Of a DNA stretch of 64,000 nucleotides, positions 1 to 13,099 are shown in pieces (positions within the stretch are counted from its first letter, which is position 1; every line of letters starts with the position of its first letter). Below the pieces are notes generated by a model. It saw nothing but the letters and a program-made list of their open reading frames with translations. It did not search any database and was not told where the DNA came from. The stretch is from the NCBI GenBank assembly GCA_950295325.1, contig OX485803.1, positions 68,899,554-68,963,553 on the forward strand. The letters run 5' to 3'. The stretch is from Polytrichum commune (taxonomy: Eukaryota > Streptophyta > Polytrichopsida > Polytrichales > Polytrichaceae). A program made the translations under genes and the position numbers.

Positions 1-180
1 TGGCTTGAATGGCTTGGATGAGGCTCGCGTTTTCGTAGACCGTAGGATGAGGGTCGCAGTTATGGATGGCTTGGATGGCTTGGATGAGGCTCGGGGTTTC
101 GTAGACCGTAGGATGAGGGTCACGGTTATGGATGGCTTGGATGGCTTGGATGAGGCTCACGGTTTTGGATGGCTTGGATG
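1..180. repeat. 66-bp minisatellite at the left window edge
   Basis: About two and a half copies of a 66-bp unit. The string TTCGTAGACCGTAGGATGAG recurs 66 bases apart (from 32 and from 98), and the GGCTTGGAT sub-unit is itself doubled inside the unit. Because 66 is a multiple of three, one + frame stays open from the left edge to 265 and reads as a 22-residue repeat containing DGLDGLDEA and FVDRRMRV. I see no known domain. The array may extend to the left of the window. Most likely a noncoding minisatellite; a repeat-containing protein exon is possible but unsupported. Confidence 0.8.
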
Positions 181-269
181 TGGTCTGCACCACAAACCCT
201 CCATTCACAGCGGCTCAGTCATCAGGGTTGCCACCTGCCGTTTGCGCAGTCGTTCATGCACATGAAATA

Positions 270-2370
270 GAGTAAGTTTATGCAGACAGTTTGAGCATTC
301 GTGGTCGTTACATTTGCATTCTCAGATCAGTGAAGGTTCAATTCGCTACAACAAAGTGTGCAAACATGTCAATAGAATTCCTGAAGAGAAACGTGACACA
401 AAATCAAGTGATGGCCGCGCTCACAAGCCGTTTTCTTTGAGCCGGGCATCGTGACTACTCACCGGTTCCATGTGATCTCTGAAGCTGGTCTGGCAGTCTT
501 CACGGTTTTAGTGTTCAAGCAATTCATTCGACGATCTTTTGACCTGATTATTTGTACTCGTCCTCTGATCATTAAGCTAGATTCCCCAAACTTAGAATCC
601 TTTCAGCCAGTCTAACTTCTGAACGTCGCTCATTTTTGGGAAATCGGTACACCTGGGCATGTGAGATTCTTGGCAACATGGGGATTCAGATTAATGGAAC
701 CCAGCAAGCAAACCTCCTCGTCCTCTATGCATGTGTTTGGCTGAGTGAGAGAGAACATCATCATATTGATGTTACTATCAATACCTTTTTCTTTGTCTTT
801 TTCTCTCTTAGCCAAGCATATGCATCGAGGTTCTAGGACAGGCCGTTTTCAGGACTCCAGCACAACATCCTTATTAATTGTCTGGACCCCGGCGGCCATG
901 GCTGAAATGTGTGTGATGGACACAGCAACAACCAGTAGTCATAGGTATGGTAAGATGATCGACTTCAAAGGTGAGTAACTGCTTGGCCCCCTTGCTTGCA
1001 TCTCTCAAAATGGGTCAGAATTCTGACGATCCTGTGCAAAAGAACACAATATTAAGGTCTGACCTTGCTTGCAATATGGTTGAATCTGTCATGAGAAAGT
1101 TATTTGCAGGTTGATTAGTTCTCACAAATTGCACAGGACCTTGTTGTGGTGACATAATTGCTTCGGTTTCGTTTGCTGGATCGACTTCTTTCATCGTTTG
1201 CCAAGCACTCAGATCCCAGTGCTTGCCTTGCAGGTGCTGCGTGCTTCTCAGCTGTCTGTGTGCGCAAATGCGCCAGTGTGGACTAAGCCTGGATGTCCAC
1301 AGAGACACCTTAGACGCACAATAAACCTCCTGAGATCCAAGAAAGGAGTGGCCAGTTCTGCAAATCGATGGAGATCCATGAATGGAGTGTGCCAATGAAT
1401 CCGCAAATTGAATCAGAGTATCTCTGAGCTTACGCGCTAATCTCAGCGCAATTGATGCTGCTAGATCAAGTTTGGTGCTATGGCCGAGGCCCAGCGCGTG
1501 GCACGTGCGAGCAAATGGAGGAACTACATTACTAAAGGAGATTCAGATTTAATTACTTGAAGTAGATGTTTGGCCCTCATTGTTTTTAAGTAGAAGACAA
1601 GTCATTGGCAGTTATTAGCGCTCGGAGACTGGTCTGAATCAGAATAAGCTTTTGGTGTTGTATACAGTATCACAGCTTGAAATTGTGACTCTCTGGAACC
1701 CCTGCACTATTATTCGGTAGGGGCAAATTCAGAGGATATGTAGAAGTCTACCTTAGCATGACTTTGGGTCCTAGATGCAGACCCAAGGTATGCAAAACCT
1801 GTACCGATTCCAGTAATTATTGGTGCATGAGCCTTCCAAGTTGCGTGGCGGAAAGTTTTGCTTCCAGCATCTTCAGAGAAATGGCACTTTCCCTAAATTA
1901 TAGTGATGGGAACTGCATATATACAAGCAGTAAAATTTTAAGGTCAGGTGAGATCACTACGAGATATTGCTAAAGTAAAGTGGTATCCTATGCAGACAGA
2001 CTGCACTTCATCTGTGATGTTTGTTGGCAATCCGTATGTCGTAGAAACCAGCCCTCTGTTTCTTGGTGCCTGATCTTGATGTACTTCTTTGTGAAGCCCT
2101 TGTTTAGTTTTTGTCGAAGAGGCAGATCCGGGGTGGCAAACTCTTCCTTTAAGAACAAATTTCCTACTTCTAATACTTCTGATCGATCGATCAATGATTT
2201 CGTCTTTGGCAAAGAGGAGAAACATGCTTGGAAAAGGCAGGCATTAAGAGGAACTCATTGAATACGATTACTGTCTGATATAGAAATTAAAAGGTCTGTA
2301 TTTTCAGAAGTCAGTTTTAGAACCAATTAGAAGCATTTTTTAGAAACAGGAGTCACCGTCCAGACTACCT
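270..2370. other. intergenic, no supported gene
   Basis: Apart from the doubtful exon at 814-970, I see only short open frames without recognisable domains, and no repeats that stand out. Confidence 0.5.
814..970 (+). other. possible isolated exon, unknown product
   Basis: A pyrimidine-rich stretch ending TCTCTCTTAG lies just before this segment and GTGAGT follows it, so it has the form of an internal exon. Only one frame is open: it reads from about 814 through an internal Met-Ala-Glu to ...MIDFK at the donor. No family is recognised and no joining exon is convincing. A stretch at about 1245-1395, behind CCTTGCAG, could be a partner. Chance is a real alternative. Confidence 0.2.
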
Positions 2371-2379
2371 AGGTGTGAA

Positions 2380-2725
2380 AAACTTTTAAGGTGCAAAAAG
2401 TCCTCTGCTAGATTTTGTGGTCCATTTCAAAGTCTTAAGAGAATTTGTCAAGTGCCGTATGCATTAGACTTGCCTAAGGACTGGAAATTCAAAACGTTTT
2501 TCATGTAAGTTTGTTGAGAAGATACATGTCTGATCCCAATAATTACTTGAGAATTCACCTCAAGTAGCTCATAAGGGTGAGATGTTGGTTGAGCTTGAAA
2601 GAATTTTGCAAGTTGATTTGGAACACCTTAGGAATAGGTCATTTAGGAGATTTATTATCAAGTGGAACGACAATCTTGATCATGAGGCATCATGGGAGTT
2701 AAAAAATGGGTTCATAGAAACTTAA
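2380..2725 (+). pseudogene. Ty3/Gypsy polyprotein 3' remnant (integrase tail plus chromodomain-like segment)
   Basis: The stretch from 2380 to about 2503 reads KSSARFCGPFQSLKRICQV, then PYALDLPKDWKFKTFF. This is the pattern at the C-terminus of Gypsy integrases (RFYGPF..L.RIG.VAY.L.LP..WK...FHVS). After a frameshift the reading continues HVSLLRRYMSDPN. A third frame, from 2588 to the stop at 2723-2725, gives VELERILQVDLEHL and FRRFIIKWNDNLDHEASWEL, which matches the I.KW......ATWE core of the chromodomain at the end of chromoviral polyproteins. Two frame changes and the absence of protease, RT and RNase H upstream mark it as a dead fragment. No LTR was identified. Confidence 0.75.
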
Positions 2726-3984
2726 TTGGATTGTCATTGAGGACAATGACTTGATTTGAGAGCAAAAGAGTGTAATAATCTAATTGGGAAATATATTATA
2801 GAGGATTATGGAAAATTGCAAGGATGGATGTCCAAGACTAAGGAGCCTGGATGAATGAAAAGTTGGATGACGATCATCTATATAGGAGAGAGAGGATCAT
2901 AAGTGAAACCAAAACACAACCTTTTACTAGAAGTAGGGATCTCTGCGATTGGGCTCTGATCGAAAGAATCGGATGAGCAAAGTATTTTTTAATGAATTGG
3001 AGGTGGGGGGTAATTTGTATGGACCTACGGGAAGGATGGAAGAAGTCCCAAATGCTGCAAATGTTGTTTGGAGGGTTGTAACATTACCTTTCGTTCTTCT
3101 GCGAGGAAGCTGTAATTAAGCTCATATTTGGTGCGGTTGGCCTTAGCATTTGGGTGGCGGGTGGGGTACTAAATGGGTTTAGGTATGTGCATAATTTATC
3201 CTTGCCCTAACCCTAACCCTAGGAAGTGACGTGGCCGCCTCGGAGGGTGGCATTTCCGGAAAGGAGACTAAACCTCCTCCTCCTCGACAAAAACTGGCCA
3301 CATATGTGTTATGATTCTATGGTATTGGTAACTCATTCTTCAAATGAAGTCCGAGTGTGAATTAAGTGAGTGTTGATCTAGAGTGGTCTCTCAAGTGAGT
3401 CAAAGTTTGACATTGGTCGGACAACTGATTGGAATTAGTCACAGAATGTGTAATAAGGTAGAGCACTCTTGTGATGGGCCCTTTGTAATCTAAAGACTTG
3501 CCACCTAACTTGAAGACACACACATAAAACATAGCTTTTGCTCCCCTTCCCCTAAGATATATTTTCAAAAGTCTAACTATATGTAGACTAAAGTATCCTT
3601 AGCTGGAAGTAATCTTGGTGAATAACTAAGTCCTTTGGACTCACAATTTACACATAAATAGGAATTCACATATGAACTCACGTGGTCTTGAATTTTTTTT
3701 CATCCACACATTTATCTTCCTTCGGAGTCTTTAACATTGTTTCGACATAGTGCAAATTACATATATGTGTTTTAGGACCATTGGGTAGATGTCAACTCTA
3801 TCGATTGAAGAACCTCCTCAATATTCAACGCACTTGTTCCAACCCCTTGTTGATGTAGGCTTTTGAAGTGTCTCTCCTCCTCATGTTACTCTAATCCCCT
3901 AAAACATCCAACGTAAATACCACGGCAATGTTGAGGACTTTACTAGCTCGGCCCTTGAGAAAGGCTCAAAAACCGTTCTTAACT
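2726..3984. other. intergenic, no supported gene
   Basis: It holds the telomere-like run and short open frames only. A Cys-containing frame near 3030-3110 recalls a transposase zinc finger but was not strong enough to call. Confidence 0.45.
3205..3223. repeat. short telomere-like repeat
   Basis: Three consecutive CCCTAA-type hexamers (CCCTAACCCTAACCCTAGG) in otherwise ordinary intergenic DNA. Too short to be a true interstitial telomere. Confidence 0.6.
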
Positions 3985-3986
3985 AC

Positions 3987-4927
3987 CGTAGGTTCATAGC
4001 TGGTTCGACACATGCTAGTCGAATAATTAATTAAATTCAAAAAGTAGGTTCGGCACCTAAAAATAGTATATTCATATTTTCGGCAATTTTCTCTTTTAAT
4101 TTAAAAAAATTCGGCTTAAATTCATTTCCAATTTTCTATTTAAGCTTATATCTTGTACATCTCTCTTGCATTGAATGACAAGTAAGATGTGAGTGAAGAG
4201 TTGAGAATGCTCTGTGCTTTATGCAAGTAGAGTGGAGTTGTGTTCAACAATGCATATGAGATATATAAACTTTGAGGTGAAGCACCGAGTTAGACTTCAT
4301 TTTTATAACACGCATAACTTTTGCATAGAGTCTTCAAATGACATAAAATTTGTTGGAGGTGAAAGATTACTTGATTTCTAAACTTTTCTTAGACCAACAA
4401 AATTCCAAAAAAGTTGATCTTCTATGCACAAATGAGCTCCGAAAAACTGTTATGAACGGATTTTAATTGTTTGATCTTTACACGGCTGCAATGTTTTGTC
4501 CATATCTTTTGCATAAAGACTTATTTTGACACAAAACTTGTTGGAGGTGGAAGAAGGATTGATTTCTCAACTTTTGTTAGTTGGACAAAATTCTAAAAAA
4601 CTTCATCTTCTATGCTCAATTGGACTCCAAAAATTTGTGTACAACACATTTGAAAAGCCTCACCTAGAGTCTTGCTACTTCTTAACCCATATTCTTTGTG
4701 GACTAATGTAAGTGAGCTTGATTACAAAAGGAGCACCTTCTTTCTTTCAAAATTCACATATGCTTCCACTGTAAGTAAAACTCTAGTGAGAAGTAAAAAT
4801 TTCTAACTTTTCGGCAATTTTGAAAAATAATTAATTGTGTATTCGGCAAAAAATGCCAATAATATTCCAAAATTTTCGGCATCTATTTTTAGAATTATTT
4901 TCTGTCGAACCAGCTATGAACCTACGG
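3987..4927. mobile_element. non-autonomous TIR DNA transposon with TA target duplication (Tc1/mariner-like)
   Basis: The ends are a perfect 25-bp inverted repeat beginning CCGTAGGTTCATAGCTGG at 3987-4011, with its complement at 4903-4927. Each end is bordered by the dinucleotide TA (3985-3986 and 4928-4929), the target duplication used by Tc1/mariner elements. The 941-bp interior has no transposase-like frame, is AT-rich, repeats a TTCGGC motif near both ends, and carries an internal direct duplication (about 4312-4463 and 4501-4651). The right end lies about 320 bp upstream of the eL43 start codon. The superfamily is inferred from the TA duplication alone. Confidence 0.8.
4312..4651. repeat. 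internal direct duplication within the TIR element
   Basis: Two diverged copies of about 150 bp lie at about 4312-4463 and 4501-4651. Both share the order CATA(A/T)CTTTTGCATA, then AAA(A/C)TTGTTGGAGGTG, then ATCTTCTATGC. They sit wholly inside the 3987-4927 transposon. Confidence 0.65.
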
Positions 4928-5083
4928 TATTGAACCAAATTGATCTCACAAATTATAACATGAACTTCAATTGCCTTGGTCGCGAATCCCCAATGTGGCC
5001 CATATGAGCTTCGATTGTTGGGAATACCCTTGAGGTTGAGCACGCCCTTGTGTGGGTCGGTATTAGGTTCGGATAATGAGATG

Positions 5084-5248
5084 TAGGGTTGGGAGAGGTT
5101 CGGGGCGAGGGCCAGTGGAGCGCCTACAGCACGCTTGTGTGCGTCGAACACTCTCTCTCTCGCTTCCTCAAGCAGCCCATCTGCCGCAGCGTCGCTTCTC
5201 GTCGTTCGTTCGCCGTCCGCGGCCCTTACTTGTTCGCGGCCAGCAACC
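5084..5248 (+). promoter_or_regulatory. eL43 promoter-proximal region and 5' leader (inferred)
   Basis: The stretch before the start codon is GC-richer than its surroundings and contains a CT-rich run (CACTCTCTCTCTCGCTTCC, about 5147-5166). This is typical of plant ribosomal protein leaders, where a pyrimidine-rich start favours growth-dependent translation. A TAGGGTT core lies near 5085, and a full telo-box AAACCCTAA lies just inside intron 1 at 5320-5328. Telo-boxes are established elements of plant translation-machinery genes. No TATA box was placed and the transcription start is inferred only. Confidence 0.45.
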
Positions 5249-7328
<2,080 letters not shown>

Positions 7329-7895
7329 GTCTGATGTAAGATGATAGTCATGGAATTATCAATGGAATCTTCTCAATGCAGATATTTCACTGGCAATGTT
7401 GAAACAGTTGGAAATCACTCACTATGCATGTGCATGTCTGTTTGTTACTGTCATTGGTAGATGTAATTCATAATTGTCAGTGCATGATGCAATCTTTGGT
7501 CGGTGAAGATCTTGTGTGATATCAATGTTGTATAGTAGCCTGTTTCTTGTTATTATTCGGTCTGTTCCTAAAATGCATAGATTTAAGTGATTTCCAACTC
7601 CAGGTTATTGACTGCGTTAGGGATTTAAGGGTATTGAAGTTGCATGCGCATGGCTTAGTACAATCCATCATTTTCCTCTACAAACGTGTGCATATTTTCA
7701 CAGGTCATGTTTAGTTGTAGTTGAATTAATGCTGAAATGGGGTTCCCTTAAAACCCCTTGCTTGTGATATTAAAATTCTCAAAAGCTGTTTCCAAAGCTG
7801 AGCTCATGGACTTCGATTTTGCCTTATGGACTCTCGAATGCAACTTTATGATGATGAATCATCACCATGAAAGACTACAACTAATGATTGTATCC

Positions 7896-8082
7896 AGTGT
7901 AATTGACTATTCGGAGTCACATAATGCCATATTTGTTTTTACTATTGATATCTTTTTTTACCAAGTAAAGATGGTAATGTTCTATAATGTCCAAACATTC
8001 AATTCGACCTTTGTTGGCAAAAAACGACATAGGAAGTAAGTTGTTATAGCATTGTGTAACTCCAAATAGTAAGTGACATTAA
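7896..8082. mobile_element. MITE, family A copy 1
   Basis: Imperfect terminal inverted repeats of about 33 bp face each other. The left arm at 7896-7929 contains ACTATTCGGAGTCACATAATGC and the right arm at 8049-8080 contains GCATTGTGTAACTCCAAATAGT. The interior shares the ACCAAGTAAAGA / TTACATTCT-type core (in inverted orientation) with the copies near 12.1 and 19.1 kb. There is no coding capacity. The target duplication was not resolved. Confidence 0.6.
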
Positions 8083-8585
8083 ATATTATATTCAATGTGA
8101 TATCGGCATCTACAAGTATTTCTGAGAGCTATTCATGAACTTTAAATTCTGAACCCTAAACTGCCCATTATGTTCAAAACTTGATCATTTGGCGTTGGCC
8201 GTGTTGGCCTTCTGTCTCAAAAAAAAGAAAAAGCAACATATTCAAAACACCCTCAATACAATACGTATTTAATTAATTTTCAATGCGCTGCATTAGTCTT
8301 ATCAGCCTTTTGGCTCTCCGGACTTCTAAATTAACTTTATATGCACTGGATTTAGTCATTGATGGGTAAAACTATTTATGCACTTAACTGAAGAGCATTT
8401 ATAGTGTTCAAATAGTTGATCCCATAGCAAAATCAGTAACTAGAATTAACTCCAGTCTAATTACTTTTAGACTTTTAACTATACTCTGTTATACTCCACA
8501 GAAACAAAGGCCGTGCCTGGTTATAATTTCTCTTGAAATCAAGGAGTCTGAGGCTTGATCCTGGTATACATGATCGTTTGTCACC

Positions 8586-9341
8586 ATGGTACATGATGTA
8601 GACCTTGAGTTTCCAGAATCTCATCAACGTGAAGCAAACTTGTTGACCTGTTTCAAGTTCTCCAGAATTTGTGTGTGGTTGGCTCTCGCTCTACTTTTGC
8701 TCCTCTGTTTTGGAAAAGGGGCAATTCTCTGGCTGCAACCCCCAAGTTACACAAATCCAATTACACAAGAGTTTGAAGTGCATAGCATGAAGCATCATCA
8801 GGTGCGTCTCCGATTGCTTCAAGCAACAGATGTCCCACATACGAATGTCTCTGTGACAGCTGCATGCAATGCGACACCATATCCGAAATTATGTGATGGC
8901 ATGCTGCAAAGTTTTGGATCGGTGCTTGATGATCCCCAGGTTTACATCCTGGGAGCTTTGACCCCGTTGCTTGCCAATGCGAACCAGATCCTTCAGAACG
9001 TAACACAGTGCCGTGACTCCATGCCTCTTGACTTGAATTCGACGATCTTAGCTTTCAACAACTGTGTTGAAGATTATAATCGCTGCATCGATTATATCAA
9101 CAGCTCCATCTCTACCGTGCAACAATTCAACTACGCGTCCCCTGGTTTTCAGTTGTCGGATCTGCAAGAATCCATGGGTGCTGTGCTGACCTATCATCAA
9201 GATTGTTTGGGCACATTGCAACAGCTGCCGTTACAAAACGGGACAGTTTGTGGTGCTCAGGATGTGACCTTCAGTGCTTCCTCCGATTTGCTCAAGCAAC
9301 TTCTGTTGAATGCAATGTCGCTTATTAATACGCTCTTGTAA
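8586..9341 (+). CDS. membrane-anchored pectin methylesterase inhibitor-like protein
   Basis: An intact single-exon frame of 251 residues, with ATG in a good context (TCACCATGG). Residues 28-50 form a strongly hydrophobic segment (LALALLLLLCFGKGAILWL), so the protein is probably a type II membrane protein or has a long signal anchor facing the secretory lumen. From about residue 90 it is PMEI-like: ACNATPYPKLC gives the first cysteine pair (C94, C103), NNCVEDYN and TYHQDCLGTL carry the second (C160, C207), and the end SDLLKQLLLNAMSLINTLL is the expected last helix. Several N-x-S/T sites fit a secreted domain. PMEI domains bind and inhibit pectin methylesterases in the wall, or form the pro-region of type I enzymes. 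No catalytic domain follows, so this is a stand-alone inhibitor or the stranded pro-region of one. C142, C167 and C222 are extra. A cryptic GTAATT overlaps the stop region. Confidence 0.8.
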   Translation: MVHDVDLEFPESHQREANLLTCFKFSRICVWLALALLLLLCFGKGAILWLQPPSYTNPITQEFEVHSMKHHQVRLRLLQATDVPHTNVSVTAACNATPYPKLCDGMLQSFGSVLDDPQVYILGALTPLLANANQILQNVTQCRDSMPLDLNSTILAFNNCVEDYNRCIDYINSSISTVQQFNYASPGFQLSDLQESMGAVLTYHQDCLGTLQQLPLQNGTVCGAQDVTFSASSDLLKQLLLNAMSLINTLL

Positions 9342-11424
9342 TTAAATTTGTTGAGTTAACAAGTGTGTTTGGTTTGCAATTTCTTAGAAATAGAATGTCC
9401 ACTGGGAGTATGTCAAATGTATTGTATGTTATGTTGCATGTAAGACGTCTATAATTACTTCGAAGTATTTCGTTAGAGTCCTAAACCAAATAGTCATCAA
9501 ATACCTAACCTTCATATTCCTAAATAAAAAAATATAGATAACAAACAAATATTAGTATTTCCCCCACCTTAGGAAAATTGTTGTTATAACAATCTAATTA
9601 GAACATACCCCACTTACCGCAAGGTAGGTAATAAACCCTATCATGTACCAAGTGGACTCTTGAACATGGCAGGACCAACAAATTCAAATTCATGTCGGTA
9701 TTACATCAATGTTGACATTTTTTCCTTCTTTAAGTTTGTCATGTTCATAACCCCTAAATTGGTATGAGACCCAAATTGGGCCTAGGTGCTTTTTCAAATT
9801 CATGTACTAGCCTCATGTTGTCATTTTGTTTTGGGATTTTGTCTTTCATCATGTGTAGTAGGAGTATGAACACCAACCCTGGGGGGCAAGCTTGAATGAA
9901 GAGCCTCTATCTAAGGTAGCCATGAAAACATGTTGATTGTGACAAGGACTTGGATGCATGGATCACAATGTGTATGCTTAAATGGAATTCTACATGATAT
10001 CTTCCAGTTTGAAGAACCTATGTCATGTGTACATTTCAAAACTCTATCTCCGGAAATGACCTTATTCTTTATTGCTACAAAGTTTATTATATGAAAAAGC
10101 ACCAATGTTCTTGACATGGTGATTTTTGCCAATTTCAAGCATGTTATTGTGGTGCAATTCCTAACTTGATCACAATGACATCACACTTAGTGGCCTCTCA
10201 TTATGAATACACTACACTGATATGTGTAATTACGTTGACCTACTCTAATTTATTCACAGTCCACACCAATTTGAAAATTTATTATTGCAATAACTATATC
10301 TCTCTCTATATATATAATTTATGACGGTTGTTGTACAGAGAAAGAAAAGAAACAAAGAAACAAAGATGATTTCCATGTTGCCACCAATGTAGATTATAGT
10401 GTTGCTTCATTTTTGAGTTCTTCTAAGTTTATGTAATCTTGAAATGGGCATTACAAGAATTAGAGGATCTTCAAAGACTATTGTCTCTTTTCAAAGGTGA
10501 ACATCTTGAATGGGTGCTGATGAGCCGGCCGGCACTTATCTCCCTCAAGGTCAAGCCCCTAGGTTCCCACATGGTTGGTTAAAAGTATCCAGTTCATCCG
10601 GACATCCCCACTATGATTGGGTGGACCATATGTTGTAGGGTGCTCCAAAAATCAAGTGCTAGGAAGGTTAGCCATTCAAGTCCTATTCCAACCTTAAGGC
10701 GAATTAACCTCAAAGTTTCCAAGGGATCTGTTAAGGCCGTGGGTTCAACTACCCATTAGGTTGCTATGTAGATGAATACACAAGATTTTTAAATTTTTGC
10801 AATAAGTTATTGACCCAAGGTGATTTGTATGCGTAAAGTGTTAACTAATTTGCAAGGTCAACCTAATTACACCTATCGATATAGAACAAGGGGAACCTAT
10901 TCTCTTGATTAGGAATTATTCTAAATGCATTCCCCACATTTTTTGAGCATTTGCCTCTACCAATAATGATTAGTAAGTGTCATGGGCTAATAAGACTCAT
11001 GCAAACAAAGTTATGTACATTGATATGTGTAATTAGATTGCCTTTGCAAATAGGTTGCCTTTGTATCCATGCAAATTACTTTGAATCAAAGTTAGATTAC
11101 AAATTTTTTTAATTTTGTTTTATTTGTCCATATAGAAACCACTGTAATAACCTTATTCAAGCATTTTGTTACTATGATAATATATATTCAAAATAGTGTG
11201 GAATGTCGATAAAATTAGCGTAGGGCAACTTAGTTGCAAATATAGGTGTAAGTAGATTCTAATTATCTGTCTTGGTGGACTTACAAGCCTTTTGGAATAG
11301 GTTTATGATGTCATCTTTGTAGACCTTTGCAATAAATAAGAGACAAAGACTGCCCTTGACATGGTTGGCCTCAATTCAAAGAACATACAAACTAAAATAT
11401 GAAGAAAATGTACTCCATTTATGG
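9342..11424. other. intergenic, nothing recognised
   Basis: AT-rich sequence with short frames only. I see no gene, RNA or structured repeat that I can support, apart from a short TA-rich run near 10307-10316. Confidence 0.5.
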
Positions 11425-12215
11425 TGTTTAGTGTCACTTACTATTCAGAGTTACGTTGTGCTAACAAAAAAATTTGCTGCCCGATTGCCCGAAACACTTT
11501 TTTTTTGTTCGCTCTGCAAAGAGAGCTTCAATTTCGGTAGCAAATCCAACCACCAAAACACCCAACTATGAACCAACTTTCAATTCTCAAAAAAATTCAC
11601 CAACATTAAAATGCACCCACCCAAAATTGCAAAGCATCCAACAATATATAGCTAATTGTGATTGGATCTTGAGAAATAGCTAGGTATGATCTAACCAACA
11701 ATATCTCCTTTGTTATCACAACATTCTTCCTCTTAGATCGCCGCATTACAACTAAAGCTGTTGGCAAAGCTATTGGTTCCTCTGTTGTTGTCTAAATCGC
11801 AACTCCCTCCATGTGCCTAGTGGGTGCTATGTAGACAATCTTGTGCCACCTTTGCAATATTGGGTGATGGGGCGGTGCAAACTATGGTGACATGGCAGCT
11901 AAAGGTGGGCCCGCTAGCTGGGCGAATATAAGGGGTGAGTGAGAATTGAGGGCGTGGTTAGCTAGGATCTGGGAGAGAATGGGGGCGGGGCTTGACTTCC
12001 ATGAGCTAGGCCTTTGACTAGTTTTGAAGGAGCCCCACCATATGGCCTTGGGGTTGCGGCTTAGGAGGTGATAGTGGGCCCACCTGGAATTAGTTACACA
12101 TGCAATAACGTCATTATAGAACATAAATGACTTTGCTAGGTAAAGTATTACATTCTCATTAAATAATTATAGCACTGTGAACTCCAAATAATAATACACA
12201 CTAATTGGGATAGTG
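11425..12215. mobile_element. possible larger member of MITE family A
   Basis: A left arm at 11425-11462 (CACTTACTATTCAGAGTTACG) faces a right arm at about 12171-12210 (ACTGTGAACTCCAAATAATAAT). Both match the ends of the copies at 7.9 and 19.1 kb. The core next to the right end (AACATAAATGACTTTGCTAG, 12119-12138) is nearly identical to that of the 19-kb copy. The 650 bases between the arms are unrelated to the short copies, so this may be a larger relative, a nested insertion or two separate fragments. Confidence 0.4.
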
Positions 12216-12900
12216 ATTTTTTAGTGGCAAATAACCCATGATAATACTACTTGATAATATTTCATAACATTACTCAACTCCTTGCCTGCATTCCGTGGGA
12301 CCAAATATTGAGCGAGTATAATTCTCCTTTTATTCCAGGATTCCGTGTACTCTAGATTTTTTGACAAGCGACTATACTTTATCAGATCTTTTTTGATTGC
12401 ATCATTTTCTTTGAAAAAGACCATCATCTAGCTGCTAAGTAATGCTATGTTGTTATAATAAACTTCTCTCTAAAAAAATGTTAAATGTGATTGCACTTGG
12501 TGGCTAACTTTAAACTACAACAAACCGATCAACTTATTACTTCATTCTTCATATACTCAAAGGTCCTTGAGCCTAGCTTGCACCAAATAAAGGGAGTTTG
12601 TATGGGCCACAAATTCACTATAGAACACTCTACGTGGTAAAGAATAGTTATAACAACTTGTAACTCGAAATGATTACCCACACTAATAAGACAAATTGGT
12701 GTAGTTGTGTGTCTTTTCTCACACTTTCTCATATTCCCTCCAAGACTAAGTCACTTAATCTAGAATTTTGGCCCAAGTTGACGGCGGCACTAATTTTTTG
12801 ATTTTTTGATTTGATTTGTGCATAGTGTAGGTCATATGCACACAAGTTGTGTAACCCTACTTATTGCCATCATAACTTTGTGGACTAAATTTATGCTATG
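12216..12900. other. intergenic, nothing recognised
   Basis: A weak family A-like arm (ACAACTTGTAACTCGAAATG) occurs at about 12652-12671. Otherwise no gene or structured element is seen. Confidence 0.4.
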
Positions 12901-13099
12901 AAGGGGAGGCCGCACACGTTCAAAAACGCTGGTTTCGAAATGGAGTTTGAAAATGGACGATTCTGCCCAATAAAAGAGGGACCAACCTCAAAACCCATCT
13001 CCTCGAAGTTAGACACATGTGAAGGCCAACATTCTTTTACGTTGGCTTACCAAACTCCGTTTTGAAACCAACGTTTTCGAACATGTGTGGCCTCCACTT
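12901..13099. mobile_element. foldback element, family B short copy
   Basis: A 199-bp element whose ends are inverted repeats of about 45-50 bp. It starts AAGGGGAGGCCGCACACG and ends with the complement of AAGTGGAGGCCACACATG. The arms also share GCTGGTTTCGAAATGGAGTTTG with the opposite CAAACTCCGTTTTGAAACC. The middle (CCCAATAAAAGAGGGACCAA) is also found in the longer copy at 27341-27704. No coding capacity; no clean target duplication. Confidence 0.7.

Noticed and set aside
3000-3130. Cys-containing frame (KCCKCCLEGCNITF) resembling a BED-type zinc finger of hAT transposases
   Set aside because: Spacing of Cys/His does not fit, the frame is short, and no hAT transposase is nearby.
3205-3223. 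Telomere-like CCCTAA repeats as evidence for a chromosome end or fusion
   Set aside because: Only three units of a six-base form; too short, and plant telomeres usually use a seven-base repeat.
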